From: JBBKWG01 sp037968835
GTDB taxonomy: Bacteria > Pseudomonadota > Alphaproteobacteria > Rhodobacterales > Rhodobacteraceae
NCBI GenBank assembly: GCA_037968835.1
Contig: JBBKWG010000296.1
Location: 1 to 8,410 of the forward strand
Direction of reading: 5' to 3'
Length of the DNA stretch: 8,410 nt
The position numbers and the translations under genes were made by a program. Shown here in pieces: positions 1 to 4,716 of the stretch. Position 1 is the first letter of the stretch. Every line of letters begins with the position of its first letter. The notes beneath the pieces were generated by a model. The model saw nothing but the letters and a program-made list of their open reading frames with translations, did not search any database and was not told the DNA's origin.

Positions 1-347
1 GCGCCCGGTTCGATGAACCCCGGCAGCCGCTGATCGGCGCAGGTGTTGCTGTCGCCCGAACGGCAGGCAGGACAGATGCCGCACGCCAGTATGAACGGCG
101 CAATCAGCCGATCCCCGAGCGCATAGGCCGCGCGCGGCCCCGCCGCGACCACCTCGCCGCAATATTCGTGACCGCCGATCTGTCCGGGCTTCACGCGGGG
201 ATGCTCGCCGACCCAGCCGTGCCAGTCCGACCGGCAAATGCCGCAGGCCAGCACCTTCAGCACCACCCCGTCTTCGGGGCAGTCCGGGTCGGCCACATCT
301 TCGATGGACAGGTCTTCGTTATACGCCCGAAGCACCGCCGCCCGCAT
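1..347 (-). CDS. Zinc-dependent alcohol dehydrogenase, N-terminal part (cut by window edge)
   Basis: This is the first 115 codons of a medium-chain, GroES-like zinc dehydrogenase that should oxidise an alcohol or polyol with NAD(P). The family is usually about 340-350 residues, so roughly two thirds, including the Rossmann domain, lies outside the window. Seen directly: the catalytic-zinc Cys38 in CGICRSDWHGW, His60-Glu61 in the GHEYCGEV motif, Gly78-Asp79-Arg80, and a structural-zinc set Cys89, Cys92, Cys95 and Cys103 with the classic C-x2-C-x2-C-x7-C spacing. The ATG shares its A with the purS TGA stop (TGATG), so translation is probably coupled to purS. A dehydrogenase is not a purine enzyme; its place right after purS, where purQ often sits, is unexpected. 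The substrate cannot be told from this fragment. Confidence 0.9.
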   Translation of the reverse strand, partial: MRAAVLRAYNEDLSIEDVADPDCPEDGVVLKVLACGICRSDWHGWVGEHPRVKPGQIGGHEYCGEVVAAGPRAAYALGDRLIAPFILACGICPACRSGDSNTCADQRLPGFIEPG

Positions 348-586
348 CAGAGGATCTCGACCTCGTAGCGTTCGATCACGGTGTTGGCGAGCAGAGCCTC
401 GCACATCTTCGCAACCTCGGCTTTGGCAGCCGCCGCATCGTCACCGGCCAGTTCCAGCTCGATCACCTTGCCCTGGCGGACGCCCTGAACATGATCGAAC
501 CCCAGCGTGCCAAGCGCATGGCGCACGGCCTCGCCCTGGGGATCGAGAACGCCTTCTTTCAGCATGATGTGAACACGTGCCTGCAT
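347..586 (-). CDS. purS: Phosphoribosylformylglycinamidine synthase subunit PurS
   Basis: PurS is the small subunit of the three-part FGAM synthase (PurL, PurQ and PurS) in de novo purine synthesis. It bridges the glutaminase PurQ and the synthetase PurL so that ammonia can pass between them. The 79-residue product has the family's usual size and pattern: a beta strand ARVHIMLKEGVLDPQG at the N-terminus, the ALGTLGFDHVQGVRQGK segment, and a C-terminal strand ending in YEVEIL. A GTG lies one codon upstream at 589, but the ATG at 586 is chosen because GGGGGCAGG lies a suitable distance before it. The gene starts 17 bp after the purC stop, and its own stop overlaps the dehydrogenase start, so it is the middle of a tight operon. 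Confidence 0.95.
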   Translation of the reverse strand: MQARVHIMLKEGVLDPQGEAVRHALGTLGFDHVQGVRQGKVIELELAGDDAAAAKAEVAKMCEALLANTVIERYEVEIL

Positions 587-603
587 CACCTGCCCCCGGT
601 CTT

Positions 604-1365
604 TCAGTTGATAAGTGTCGGCTTGGTCGCGTGCGTCACGTTCGAGGGCAAGACCCCCAGACGCCGCGCCACTTCAGTATAGGCATCGGTCAGATTGCCC
701 AGATCGCGGCGGAACACGTCCTTGTCGAGCTTGCGCCCGGTCTCGATGTCCCAGAGGCGGCAACTGTCGGGGCTGATTTCGTCGGCGATGATGAGGCGCT
801 GATAATCGTTGTCCCAGACCCGTCCGATCTCGATCTTGAAATCGACCAGCTTGATACCGACCGCCAGCATGCACCCCGACATGAAGTCGTTGACGCGCAG
901 CGCCAGCGCGATCATGTCGTCCAGATCCTGCTGACTGGCCCAGCCGAACGCGATAATGTGCTCTTCGCTGACCAGCGGGTCGCCAAGCGCGTCGTCCTTC
1001 AGGCAGAATTCGACGATAGGCCGCGGCAGCGCGGTGCCCTCTTCCAGCCCCAGACGCGTGCTCATCGTACCCGCGGCAAAATTCCGCACGATGATCTCAA
1101 GCGGAATGATCTCGACCTGACGGATCAGTTGCTCGCGCATGTTGATGCGCTTGATGAAATGCGTCGGCACGCCGATCTGCGCCAGACCCTTCATGAAGAA
1201 CTCCGACAGGCGGTTGTTCAGAACACCCTTGCCTTCGATCACGTCCTTCTTTTGCGCGTTGAAGGCGGTGGCGTCGTCCTTGAAATACTGCACGTAGGTG
1301 CCCGGCTCGGGGCCTTCATAGAGTATCTTGGCCTTGCCTTCGTAGACCTTCTTGCGCCGTGCCAT
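604..1365 (-). CDS. purC: SAICAR synthetase (phosphoribosylaminoimidazole-succinocarboxamide synthase)
   Basis: PurC joins CAIR and aspartate with ATP to give SAICAR in purine biosynthesis, in the cytoplasm. The 253-residue product is full length for the bacterial enzyme. Visible family blocks in order are KVYEGKAKILYEG at the N-terminus, KDDATAFNAQKKDVIEGKG, IPLEIIVRNFAAGTMSTRLG, VEFCLKDDALGDPLVSEEH, LVDFKIEIGR and LIIADEISPDSCRLWD. The reading frame stays open far upstream, but the MARRKKVYEG start at 1365 is where family similarity begins and has GGGAAGA just before it. It is the first gene of purC-purS-dehydrogenase and is divergent from the zeta-subunit gene. One small departure is DFKIEIG where DFKxEFG is common. 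Confidence 0.97.
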   Translation of the reverse strand: MARRKKVYEGKAKILYEGPEPGTYVQYFKDDATAFNAQKKDVIEGKGVLNNRLSEFFMKGLAQIGVPTHFIKRINMREQLIRQVEIIPLEIIVRNFAAGTMSTRLGLEEGTALPRPIVEFCLKDDALGDPLVSEEHIIAFGWASQQDLDDMIALALRVNDFMSGCMLAVGIKLVDFKIEIGRVWDNDYQRLIIADEISPDSCRLWDIETGRKLDKDVFRRDLGNLTDAYTEVARRLGVLPSNVTHATKPTLIN

Positions 1366-1394
1366 GCTATCTTCCCGAAAATGTCCCTGCCGCC

Positions 1395-1406
1395 GGATAT
1401 ATATCC
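1395..1406. repeat. Perfect 12-bp palindrome in the purC leader
   Basis: GGATATATATCC reads the same on both strands. It lies 29 bp before the purC start, and downstream of the candidate purC promoter at 1420-1448, so it would be in the untranslated leader. It could be an operator or merely an AT-rich run flanked by GC-rich sequence. No regulator is known to me for it. Confidence 0.5.
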
Positions 1407-1419
1407 CGCGCGCGCAGTC

Positions 1420-1448
1420 GCTATAGGGCAATCCAGACCACCGGGCAA
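1420..1448 (-). promoter_or_regulatory. Candidate sigma-70 promoter of purC
   Basis: On the minus strand TTGCCC (1448-1443) is followed after exactly 17 bp by TATAGC (1425-1420), a fair match to the -35 and -10 boxes. Transcription would begin near 1413 and leave a leader of about 50 nt with the ribosome-binding site GGGAAGA just before the purC ATG. This is a pattern match only. Confidence 0.4.
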
Positions 1449-1457
1449 GACGAGGCC

Positions 1458-1486
1458 TTGTGAAGTGGCGCAGCCAAGGGCATATC
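1458..1486 (+). promoter_or_regulatory. Weak candidate promoter of the zeta-subunit gene
   Basis: TTGTGA (1458-1463) and CATATC (1481-1486) are 17 bp apart, upstream of the zeta-subunit start at 1525. The -35 match is fair and the -10 match poor. It is offered because some promoter must lie in the 159-bp divergent gap and this is the best-spaced pair seen. Confidence 0.22.
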
Positions 1487-1524
1487 AGTATCAATTCCGA
1501 CCGAATGACCCGAGGGAGAGGCAC

Positions 1525-1839
1525 ATGGCCACATTCGACGAACGTGAAAACGCGTTTGAAAACAAGTTTGCGCACGACGCCGAGATGCAGTTCCGGGCCG
1601 AGGCCCGCCGCAACAAGCTGTTGGGATTGTGGGCCGCTGATTTGATGGGCAGATCGGGCGACGATGCCGCCGCCTATGCCAAGGAAGTCATCAAGGCCGA
1701 TTTCGAGGAAGCTGGCGACGAGGACGTCTACCGCAAGGTTTCGGGCGATCTTGGCGACAAGGCGAGCGAAGCCCAAATTCGCGCCAAGATGGCCGAATTG
1801 ATGATCGTCGCCAAAGCGCAATTGATGGATGAAGCCTGA
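1525..1839 (+). CDS. F1Fo-ATPase inhibitor zeta subunit (DUF1476)
   Basis: The 104-residue product matches the alphaproteobacterial zeta subunit, first described in Paracoccus denitrificans, which binds F1-ATPase and blocks wasteful ATP hydrolysis. Seen directly: MATFDERENAFENKFAHD at the N-terminus (the inhibitory segment in the family), then RAEARRNKLLGLWAADLMG, an acidic central helix KADFEEAGDEDVYRKV, and a C-terminal helical stretch ending in QLMDEA. Length equals the usual family size. The ATG is preceded by GAGGGAGAGG. The gene stands alone, is divergent from purC, and ends before a strong intrinsic terminator. It is soluble and cytoplasmic, acting at the membrane-bound ATP synthase. 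Its strength as an inhibitor varies between species and cannot be read from the sequence. Confidence 0.93.
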   Translation: MATFDERENAFENKFAHDAEMQFRAEARRNKLLGLWAADLMGRSGDDAAAYAKEVIKADFEEAGDEDVYRKVSGDLGDKASEAQIRAKMAELMIVAKAQLMDEA

Positions 1840-1907
1840 CGGATCGGTTTTGTCACGGTCGCTTTCGCTGAGAGCGTGATCCGGACTCGATTCAAAGTTT
1901 GCATGAG

Positions 1908-1933
1908 CGCGCCCTGACCGGGCGCGTTTTTTT
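1908..1933 (+). terminator. Intrinsic terminator after the zeta-subunit gene
   Basis: A perfect 7-bp GC stem, CGCGCCC and GGGCGCG, encloses the loop TGACC and is followed by seven T residues. It lies 69 bp past the zeta-subunit stop and is the clearest terminator in the window. Confidence 0.9.
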
Positions 1934-1935
1934 CT

Positions 1936-1964
1936 GCAATGCAGTTGCTGCAAGGCAGCATTGC
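1936..1964. repeat. Inverted repeat upstream of the first DUF1127-like gene
   Basis: GCAATGC (1936-1942) and GCATTGC (1958-1964) are perfect inverted copies separated by 15 bp. The interior also holds a rival short stem, TGCTG with CAGCA. It begins three bases after the zeta terminator T-run and lies 84 bp before the next start codon. It may be a regulator site or part of a leader; no poly-T follows. No convincing sigma-70 or heat-shock promoter was found for the gene downstream. Confidence 0.5.
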
Positions 1965-2048
1965 GATTTTGGCGCTTGTGTCGCGCACGAAACGACTGAA
2001 ACTCTTTCACCTGAAGACGTCATGCGTCCAAGAAGAAGGAGCCGGAAA

Positions 2049-2213
2049 ATGAACTCGCTTTACGATACTGTCCGCGACCGCGCCAGGAAACGCGTTCTCT
2101 ACAACCGCACCGTTGCCGAGCTGCGCGCGACAAACATTGATACCCGTCTTGATCTCGACATTTATTACGGCGACATACCCGCCATCGCGTCCCGCGCCGT
2201 TTACGGGCGCTGA
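2049..2213 (+). CDS. DUF1127-like small protein A
   Basis: This 54-residue basic protein carries a divergent DUF1127 (YjiS-like) pattern: YNRTVAELRATNIDTRLDLD followed by IYYGDIPAIASRAVYGR. That recalls the usual RRTVRELxxLSDRELADLGI then DIxxVAREAAYG of alphaproteobacterial members. Family members seen in other bacteria are small, arginine-rich, often stress-induced, and some bind RNA; a role here is inferred, not shown. The ATG at 2049 has AAGGAG seven bases upstream and matches the MNxL start of its paralogue at 2408. An in-frame ATG at 2022 would add the Arg-rich RPRRRSRK but has a weaker ribosome-binding site. From Tyr18 to the end, 25 of 37 residues match the paralogue. A terminator follows. 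Confidence 0.82.
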   Translation: MNSLYDTVRDRARKRVLYNRTVAELRATNIDTRLDLDIYYGDIPAIASRAVYGR

Positions 2214-2249
2214 TCTTTGCCTTTGACACCCCAAGACCCGAGAATTAAC

Positions 2250-2277
2250 GGGAAGGTCGAATTGCCTTCCCATTTTT
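2250..2277 (+). terminator. Intrinsic terminator after DUF1127-like gene A
   Basis: GGGAAGG (2250-2256) and CCTTCCC (2265-2271) form a 7-bp stem with an 8-nt loop, followed by ATTTTT. It lies 36 bp after the stop of gene A and separates it from gene B, so the two paralogues probably make separate transcripts. Confidence 0.82.
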
Positions 2278-2298
2278 ATGTTAATATCTCGCCTGTTA

Positions 2299-2321
2299 CG
2301 CCATGCAACTGATGCATGGCG
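2299..2321. promoter_or_regulatory. Perfect 9-bp dyad, possible operator or cruciform
   Basis: CGCCATGCA (2299-2307) and TGCATGGCG (2313-2321) are perfect inverted copies around ACTGA. No T-run follows on either strand. The element sits after the terminator of gene A and about 18 bp before the candidate -35 box of gene B. If both are right it is in neither transcript and is more likely a protein-binding site than an RNA hairpin. Confidence 0.5.
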
Positions 2322-2338
2322 GCTATCACTATCCATCG

Positions 2339-2367
2339 CTTGTTTAGCGCTAACATAGGGCCCATAT
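2339..2367 (+). promoter_or_regulatory. Candidate RpoH-type (heat-shock sigma) promoter of DUF1127-like gene B
   Basis: CTTG (2339-2342), an 18-bp spacer, then CCCATAT (2361-2367) resembles the alphaproteobacterial sigma-32 pattern of CTTG, 17-18 bp, then CYTATNT. Transcription would start near 2374-2376, about 33 nt before the ATG. A perfect 10-bp palindrome TTAGCGCTAA (2344-2353) lies in the spacer, where a bound repressor would block polymerase. Confidence 0.45.
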
Positions 2368-2375
2368 CCCTGCCA

Positions 2376-2392
2376 TCGAACAAACGGTTCGA
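2376..2392 (+). other. Predicted 5'-leader stem-loop of gene B
   Basis: TCGAAC (2376-2381) and GTTCGA (2387-2392) pair perfectly around AAACG. The loop would lie at or within a base or two of the predicted transcript 5' end and four bases before the TGGAG ribosome-binding site at 2397. It could protect the 5' end or affect ribosome access. Confidence 0.45.
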
Positions 2393-2407
2393 CAACTGGA
2401 GATAAAA

Positions 2408-2557
2408 ATGAACTTTCTGAACGACATCAAAAAGCGCGCTGACTACCACCGCACCGTTCGCGCGCTGTCAAGACTTCCGATCGACACCGCGCTCGACCTC
2501 GACATCTATTCCGGCGACATCAAAGCAATCGCCCACCGTGCGGTTTATGGCAATTGA
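2408..2557 (+). CDS. DUF1127-like small protein B
   Basis: This 49-residue protein is a paralogue of the one at 2049. It starts MNFLNDIKKRADYHRTV and ends LDLDIYSGDIKAIAHRAVYG plus one Asn; 25 of the last 37 residues equal those of protein A. The two differ most in the N-terminal basic helix, which is five residues shorter here. The ATG has TGGAG six bases upstream. The conserved C-terminal pattern, an L-D-L-D-I-Y turn followed by G-D-I-x-A-I-A-x-R-A-V-Y-G, fits a divergent DUF1127 domain. A heat-shock-type promoter lies upstream and a hairpin pair downstream. Related small proteins in Rhodobacter are stress-induced and linked to RNA metabolism; by analogy only, this may be similar. It is too short for reliable assignment without a profile search. 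Confidence 0.8.
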   Translation: MNFLNDIKKRADYHRTVRALSRLPIDTALDLDIYSGDIKAIAHRAVYGN

Positions 2558-2565
2558 GACACTGA

Positions 2566-2580
2566 CCGGGTTTGCCCCGG
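2566..2580 (+). other. Short hairpin just after gene B
   Basis: CCGGG (2566-2570) pairs with CCCGG (2576-2580) around TTTGC, beginning eight bases past the gene B stop. No T-run follows. Bases 2570-2577 can instead pair over 8 bp (one G-U) with 2603-2610, the left arm of the next hairpin, so the two structures exclude one another. Confidence 0.4.
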
Positions 2581-2601
2581 CCGACAATCAGACAAAGTGA
2601 C

Positions 2602-2627
2602 CGGGCAAGCAAATCGCTTGCCCGTTT
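2602..2627 (+). terminator. Hairpin between convergent gene B and coaD, probable terminator
   Basis: CGGGCAAGC (2602-2610) and GCTTGCCCG (2616-2624) form a perfect 9-bp stem with the loop AAATC. TTTCGCGTTT follows on the plus strand, a weak U-tract. It lies between the stops of gene B and coaD and probably ends the rightward transcript; on the other strand the tail is poorer in T. Confidence 0.65.
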
Positions 2628-2633
2628 CGCGTT

Positions 2634-3143
2634 TCAGAACCCGTTTTTCTGCATTCGCGAAACAAGCGCATCCTTGACCGCAGGCGTTACGAATTTCGAC
2701 ACATCGCCGCCAAGCCGCGCGATTTCCTTGACCAGCTTCGACGCAATCGCCTGATATTCGGCATCCGCCATCAGGAACACCGTCTCGACGCTATCATCCA
2801 GAACCCGGTTCATCCCGACCATCTGGTATTCGTACTCAAAATCCGCCACGGCCCGCAGCCCGCGCACGATCAGACCGGCGCCAACGTCGTGCGCGCAGTC
2901 GATCAGCAGGTTTTCAAACGGGTGGGCGACGATCTCGACGCCCGTTTCCTGCGCAATCGGGGCGCACTCGGATTCGATCATAGCGACCCGTTCATCAAGC
3001 GAAAACAGCGGGCCCTTGTCGCGATTGATGGCAATGCCGATCACCAATCTGTCGACCAGAACCGTCGCCCGCCGGATTATGTCGAGATGCCCTAAAGTCA
3101 CCGGATCGAACGTGCCCGGATAGAGGGCAATGCGCTTTATCAA
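2634..3143 (-). CDS. coaD: Phosphopantetheine adenylyltransferase
   Basis: CoaD transfers AMP from ATP to 4'-phosphopantetheine, giving dephospho-CoA, the fourth step from pantothenate to coenzyme A. The 169-residue product is full length. Nucleotidyltransferase motifs are clear: YPGTFDPVTLGH with T16-L17-G18-H19 as the (T/H)xGH site, Lys43 in INRDKGPLF, GLRAVADFEYEYQM with Arg97, and YQAIASKLVKEIARLGGDV near the C-terminus. The start is a TTG at 3143, because the frame has a stop 39 bp upstream and no ATG or GTG between; GGGGA lies a suitable distance before it. It is convergent with the small gene at 2408 and lies 87 bp downstream of the CBS-domain gene, so the two may share a transcript. 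Confidence 0.96.
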   Translation of the reverse strand: MIKRIALYPGTFDPVTLGHLDIIRRATVLVDRLVIGIAINRDKGPLFSLDERVAMIESECAPIAQETGVEIVAHPFENLLIDCAHDVGAGLIVRGLRAVADFEYEYQMVGMNRVLDDSVETVFLMADAEYQAIASKLVKEIARLGGDVSKFVTPAVKDALVSRMQKNGF

Positions 3144-3230
3144 ACTTTCGTCCCCAGTCCTGCACAGGCGGCAGGTTTCTTACTCGTCGCTTAATTTCAA
3201 TAACTTGACCGCATGAGAACGGACGCCGGA

Positions 3231-3665
3231 TCAGAAACCCTTGATCATTCCTTCCAGCGCGTCCTTTTCCATTGCCAGTTCCGAAAGCCGCGCCTTCACC
3301 ACGTCACCGATGGAAATCAGCCCGATCATCGCCGGACCGTCCATCACCGGCAGGTGGCGAAATCGCCCCACAGTCATCTTTGCCAGCACACCGTCGGCGG
3401 TTTCGTCCGACGTGCAACTGGTCAGATCGCGCGTCATCATGTCCGACACGATTTCATCCAGGCAACTCGCCCCGCGCCGACCCATTTCCCGCACAATGTC
3501 GCGCTCAGACAAGATTCCAAGCGGCACTGTCCCGTCGTCCGAGATCACAACCGCCCCGATCCGCTTCTCTGATAAAAGCACGACCGCATCCGAGACCGAC
3601 GTGTTTGACTTGATCGTCACGACGTCGCCACCCCCCTTGGAGTTAAGTATCTGACGCACAAGCAT
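3231..3665 (-). CDS. Tandem CBS-domain protein
   Basis: The 144-residue protein is two CBS domains and little else. The first spans about residues 8-62 and includes GAVVISDDGTVPLGILSERD; the second spans about 74-130 and includes RHLPVMDGPAMIGLISIGDV. Such pairs form a Bateman module that commonly binds AMP, ATP, NAD or S-adenosyl ligands. Stand-alone versions are common in Alphaproteobacteria, but their targets are mostly unknown, and no function is claimed here. The ATG at 3665 has a strong GGAGGAGG ribosome-binding site. It lies between the LysR regulator gene (57 bp upstream) and coaD (87 bp downstream), all on the same strand. No signal peptide or membrane segment is seen. Confidence 0.9.
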   Translation of the reverse strand: MLVRQILNSKGGGDVVTIKSNTSVSDAVVLLSEKRIGAVVISDDGTVPLGILSERDIVREMGRRGASCLDEIVSDMMTRDLTSCTSDETADGVLAKMTVGRFRHLPVMDGPAMIGLISIGDVVKARLSELAMEKDALEGMIKGF

Positions 3666-3722
3666 GATGGCCTCCTCCGCTCACGGCTTCGTGTCGAGCG
3701 TCACACCCCCGGGCGGTCACTG

Positions 3723-4610
3723 TCAAGCACGTCCACGCGCCGCGATCTCGGCTTTCAGTCCATCGGCCAGCGCCACGGCAAACCGGTTCAGCCGACCGAC
3801 CTTTGCATCGTCGGCGTGCCGGATCAGCCAGAATGCCCGGCTGAGCGACAATTCATCGGGCAGGATCAACACCAGTTCCGGCGCATCCGGTAGCGCGAAG
3901 TCGTGGACAACACCGATCCCACCGCCTGCCCGCAGCCAATTGACCTGCACCCCGACAAGGTTCGATGCAAGATCGACGCGCCTGAGGCCAAGCTCCGCCA
4001 GATAATCCAGTTCCCGGTCGAAGATCATGTCCGCGATATAGCCGACCACCGGATGCCCGCCCAGATCTGCGCGACTGCGGATCGGCGGATGTGCAGCCAG
4101 ATAGTCGCGCGACGCCGCCAGATGCAGATCATAGTCGGCGATTTTCTGGATCGTCAGTCGCCCCGCCGTCGGACGACTGACCCCGATCGCCATGTCCGCC
4201 TCGCGCTTGGACAGGTTGAACACCCGCGGCAACGCAACGATCTGAACATCAAGTCCGGGGTTCTCGGCTACGATCCGACGGGTAACTTGCGGCAACAGAT
4301 AGGTGGCGCAGCCATCGGGCGCGCCCAGCCGTATCGTTCCGGTCAACCCCTGCGCGCCGCCCCTGACCTCGGTCACGGCACCGGTCATTGCGGCCTCGGC
4401 AGCCTCGGCATGAGCGCCCAGACGCTCTCCCGCCTCGCTCAGAACGTAGCCTTGCGGCGATTTCACGAACAGCACTGCCTGCATGTCACGCTCGAGCCGC
4501 GCAATCCGACGCCCGACTGTCGCCGGATCGAGCCGCAGCCGCCGCGCCGCGCCCGACAGGCTTTCCTCGCGCGATACGGACAGGAAAATTCGCATATCAT
4601 CCCAATCCAT
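3723..4610 (-). CDS. LysR-family transcriptional regulator, divergent from mmsA
   Basis: The 295-residue product has the family's usual size and layout. A winged helix-turn-helix lies in about residues 4-62 (MDWDDMRIFLSVSREESLS, then GAARRLRLDPATVGRRIARLE). A periplasmic-binding-like effector domain runs from about residue 85 to 285 (GTIRLGAPDG and on to RAFWLIRHADDAKVGRLN). The start is placed at the ATG of MDWDD, the typical LysR beginning; the frame runs on upstream to a TTG at 4652 without family similarity. The 106-bp gap to the divergent mmsA carries small dyads, and LysR regulators often control the divergent neighbour, so mmsA is the likely target and an mmsA substrate or product the likely effector. 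That link is inferred. Confidence 0.93.
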   Translation of the reverse strand: MDWDDMRIFLSVSREESLSGAARRLRLDPATVGRRIARLERDMQAVLFVKSPQGYVLSEAGERLGAHAEAAEAAMTGAVTEVRGGAQGLTGTIRLGAPDGCATYLLPQVTRRIVAENPGLDVQIVALPRVFNLSKREADMAIGVSRPTAGRLTIQKIADYDLHLAASRDYLAAHPPIRSRADLGGHPVVGYIADMIFDRELDYLAELGLRRVDLASNLVGVQVNWLRAGGGIGVVHDFALPDAPELVLILPDELSLSRAFWLIRHADDAKVGRLNRFAVALADGLKAEIAARGRA

Positions 4611-4716
4611 TTGCCGATCCGTCCATGTATTTATGCAAAGCCCTTTTGGCAAACTGCCGCTTTTCGTACAGCCAAGCCAGCCCTATTGTGCCGGTGAACG
4701 CCCAGGGGAGGATTCC
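4611..4716. promoter_or_regulatory. Divergent LysR-mmsA control region with candidate operator
   Basis: The gap holds GGCA-AAC-TGCC (4648-4658), an inverted repeat, and a wider pair TTGGC (4646-4650) with GCCAA (4671-4675). The AT-rich TAAATA on the minus strand (near 4630) could be a -10 box for the regulator. A confident promoter for mmsA was not found. The mmsA ribosome-binding site GGGGAGGA ends the region. Confidence 0.4.

Noticed and set aside
577..1524. Long plus-strand open frame running over purC into the zeta-subunit gene
   Set aside because: It is the antisense shadow of purC. Similarity to the zeta family begins at 1525, where a good ribosome-binding site lies.
1877..1882. TGATCC, the -35 box of RpoE-type sigma promoters
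   Set aside because: No TAAGA-like -10 box is found at the right distance, and the site is ahead of the zeta terminator.
1366..2010. N-terminal extension of the purC frame
   Set aside because: It covers the zeta-subunit gene in antisense and has no SAICAR synthetase similarity; the start at 1365 has its own ribosome-binding site.
2214..2407. CcsR-type small RNAs near the DUF1127-like genes, as in Rhodobacter sphaeroides
   Set aside because: No CCUCCUCCC-like loop motif is present in this region or after gene B.
3666..3722. A separate feature between the LysR and CBS genes
   Set aside because: Besides the CBS ribosome-binding site, nothing like a promoter or terminator could be supported in these 57 bp.
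4483..4716. Upstream extension of mmsA
   Set aside because: It overlaps the LysR gene in antisense; the family's N-terminus and GGGGAGGA place the start at 4717.
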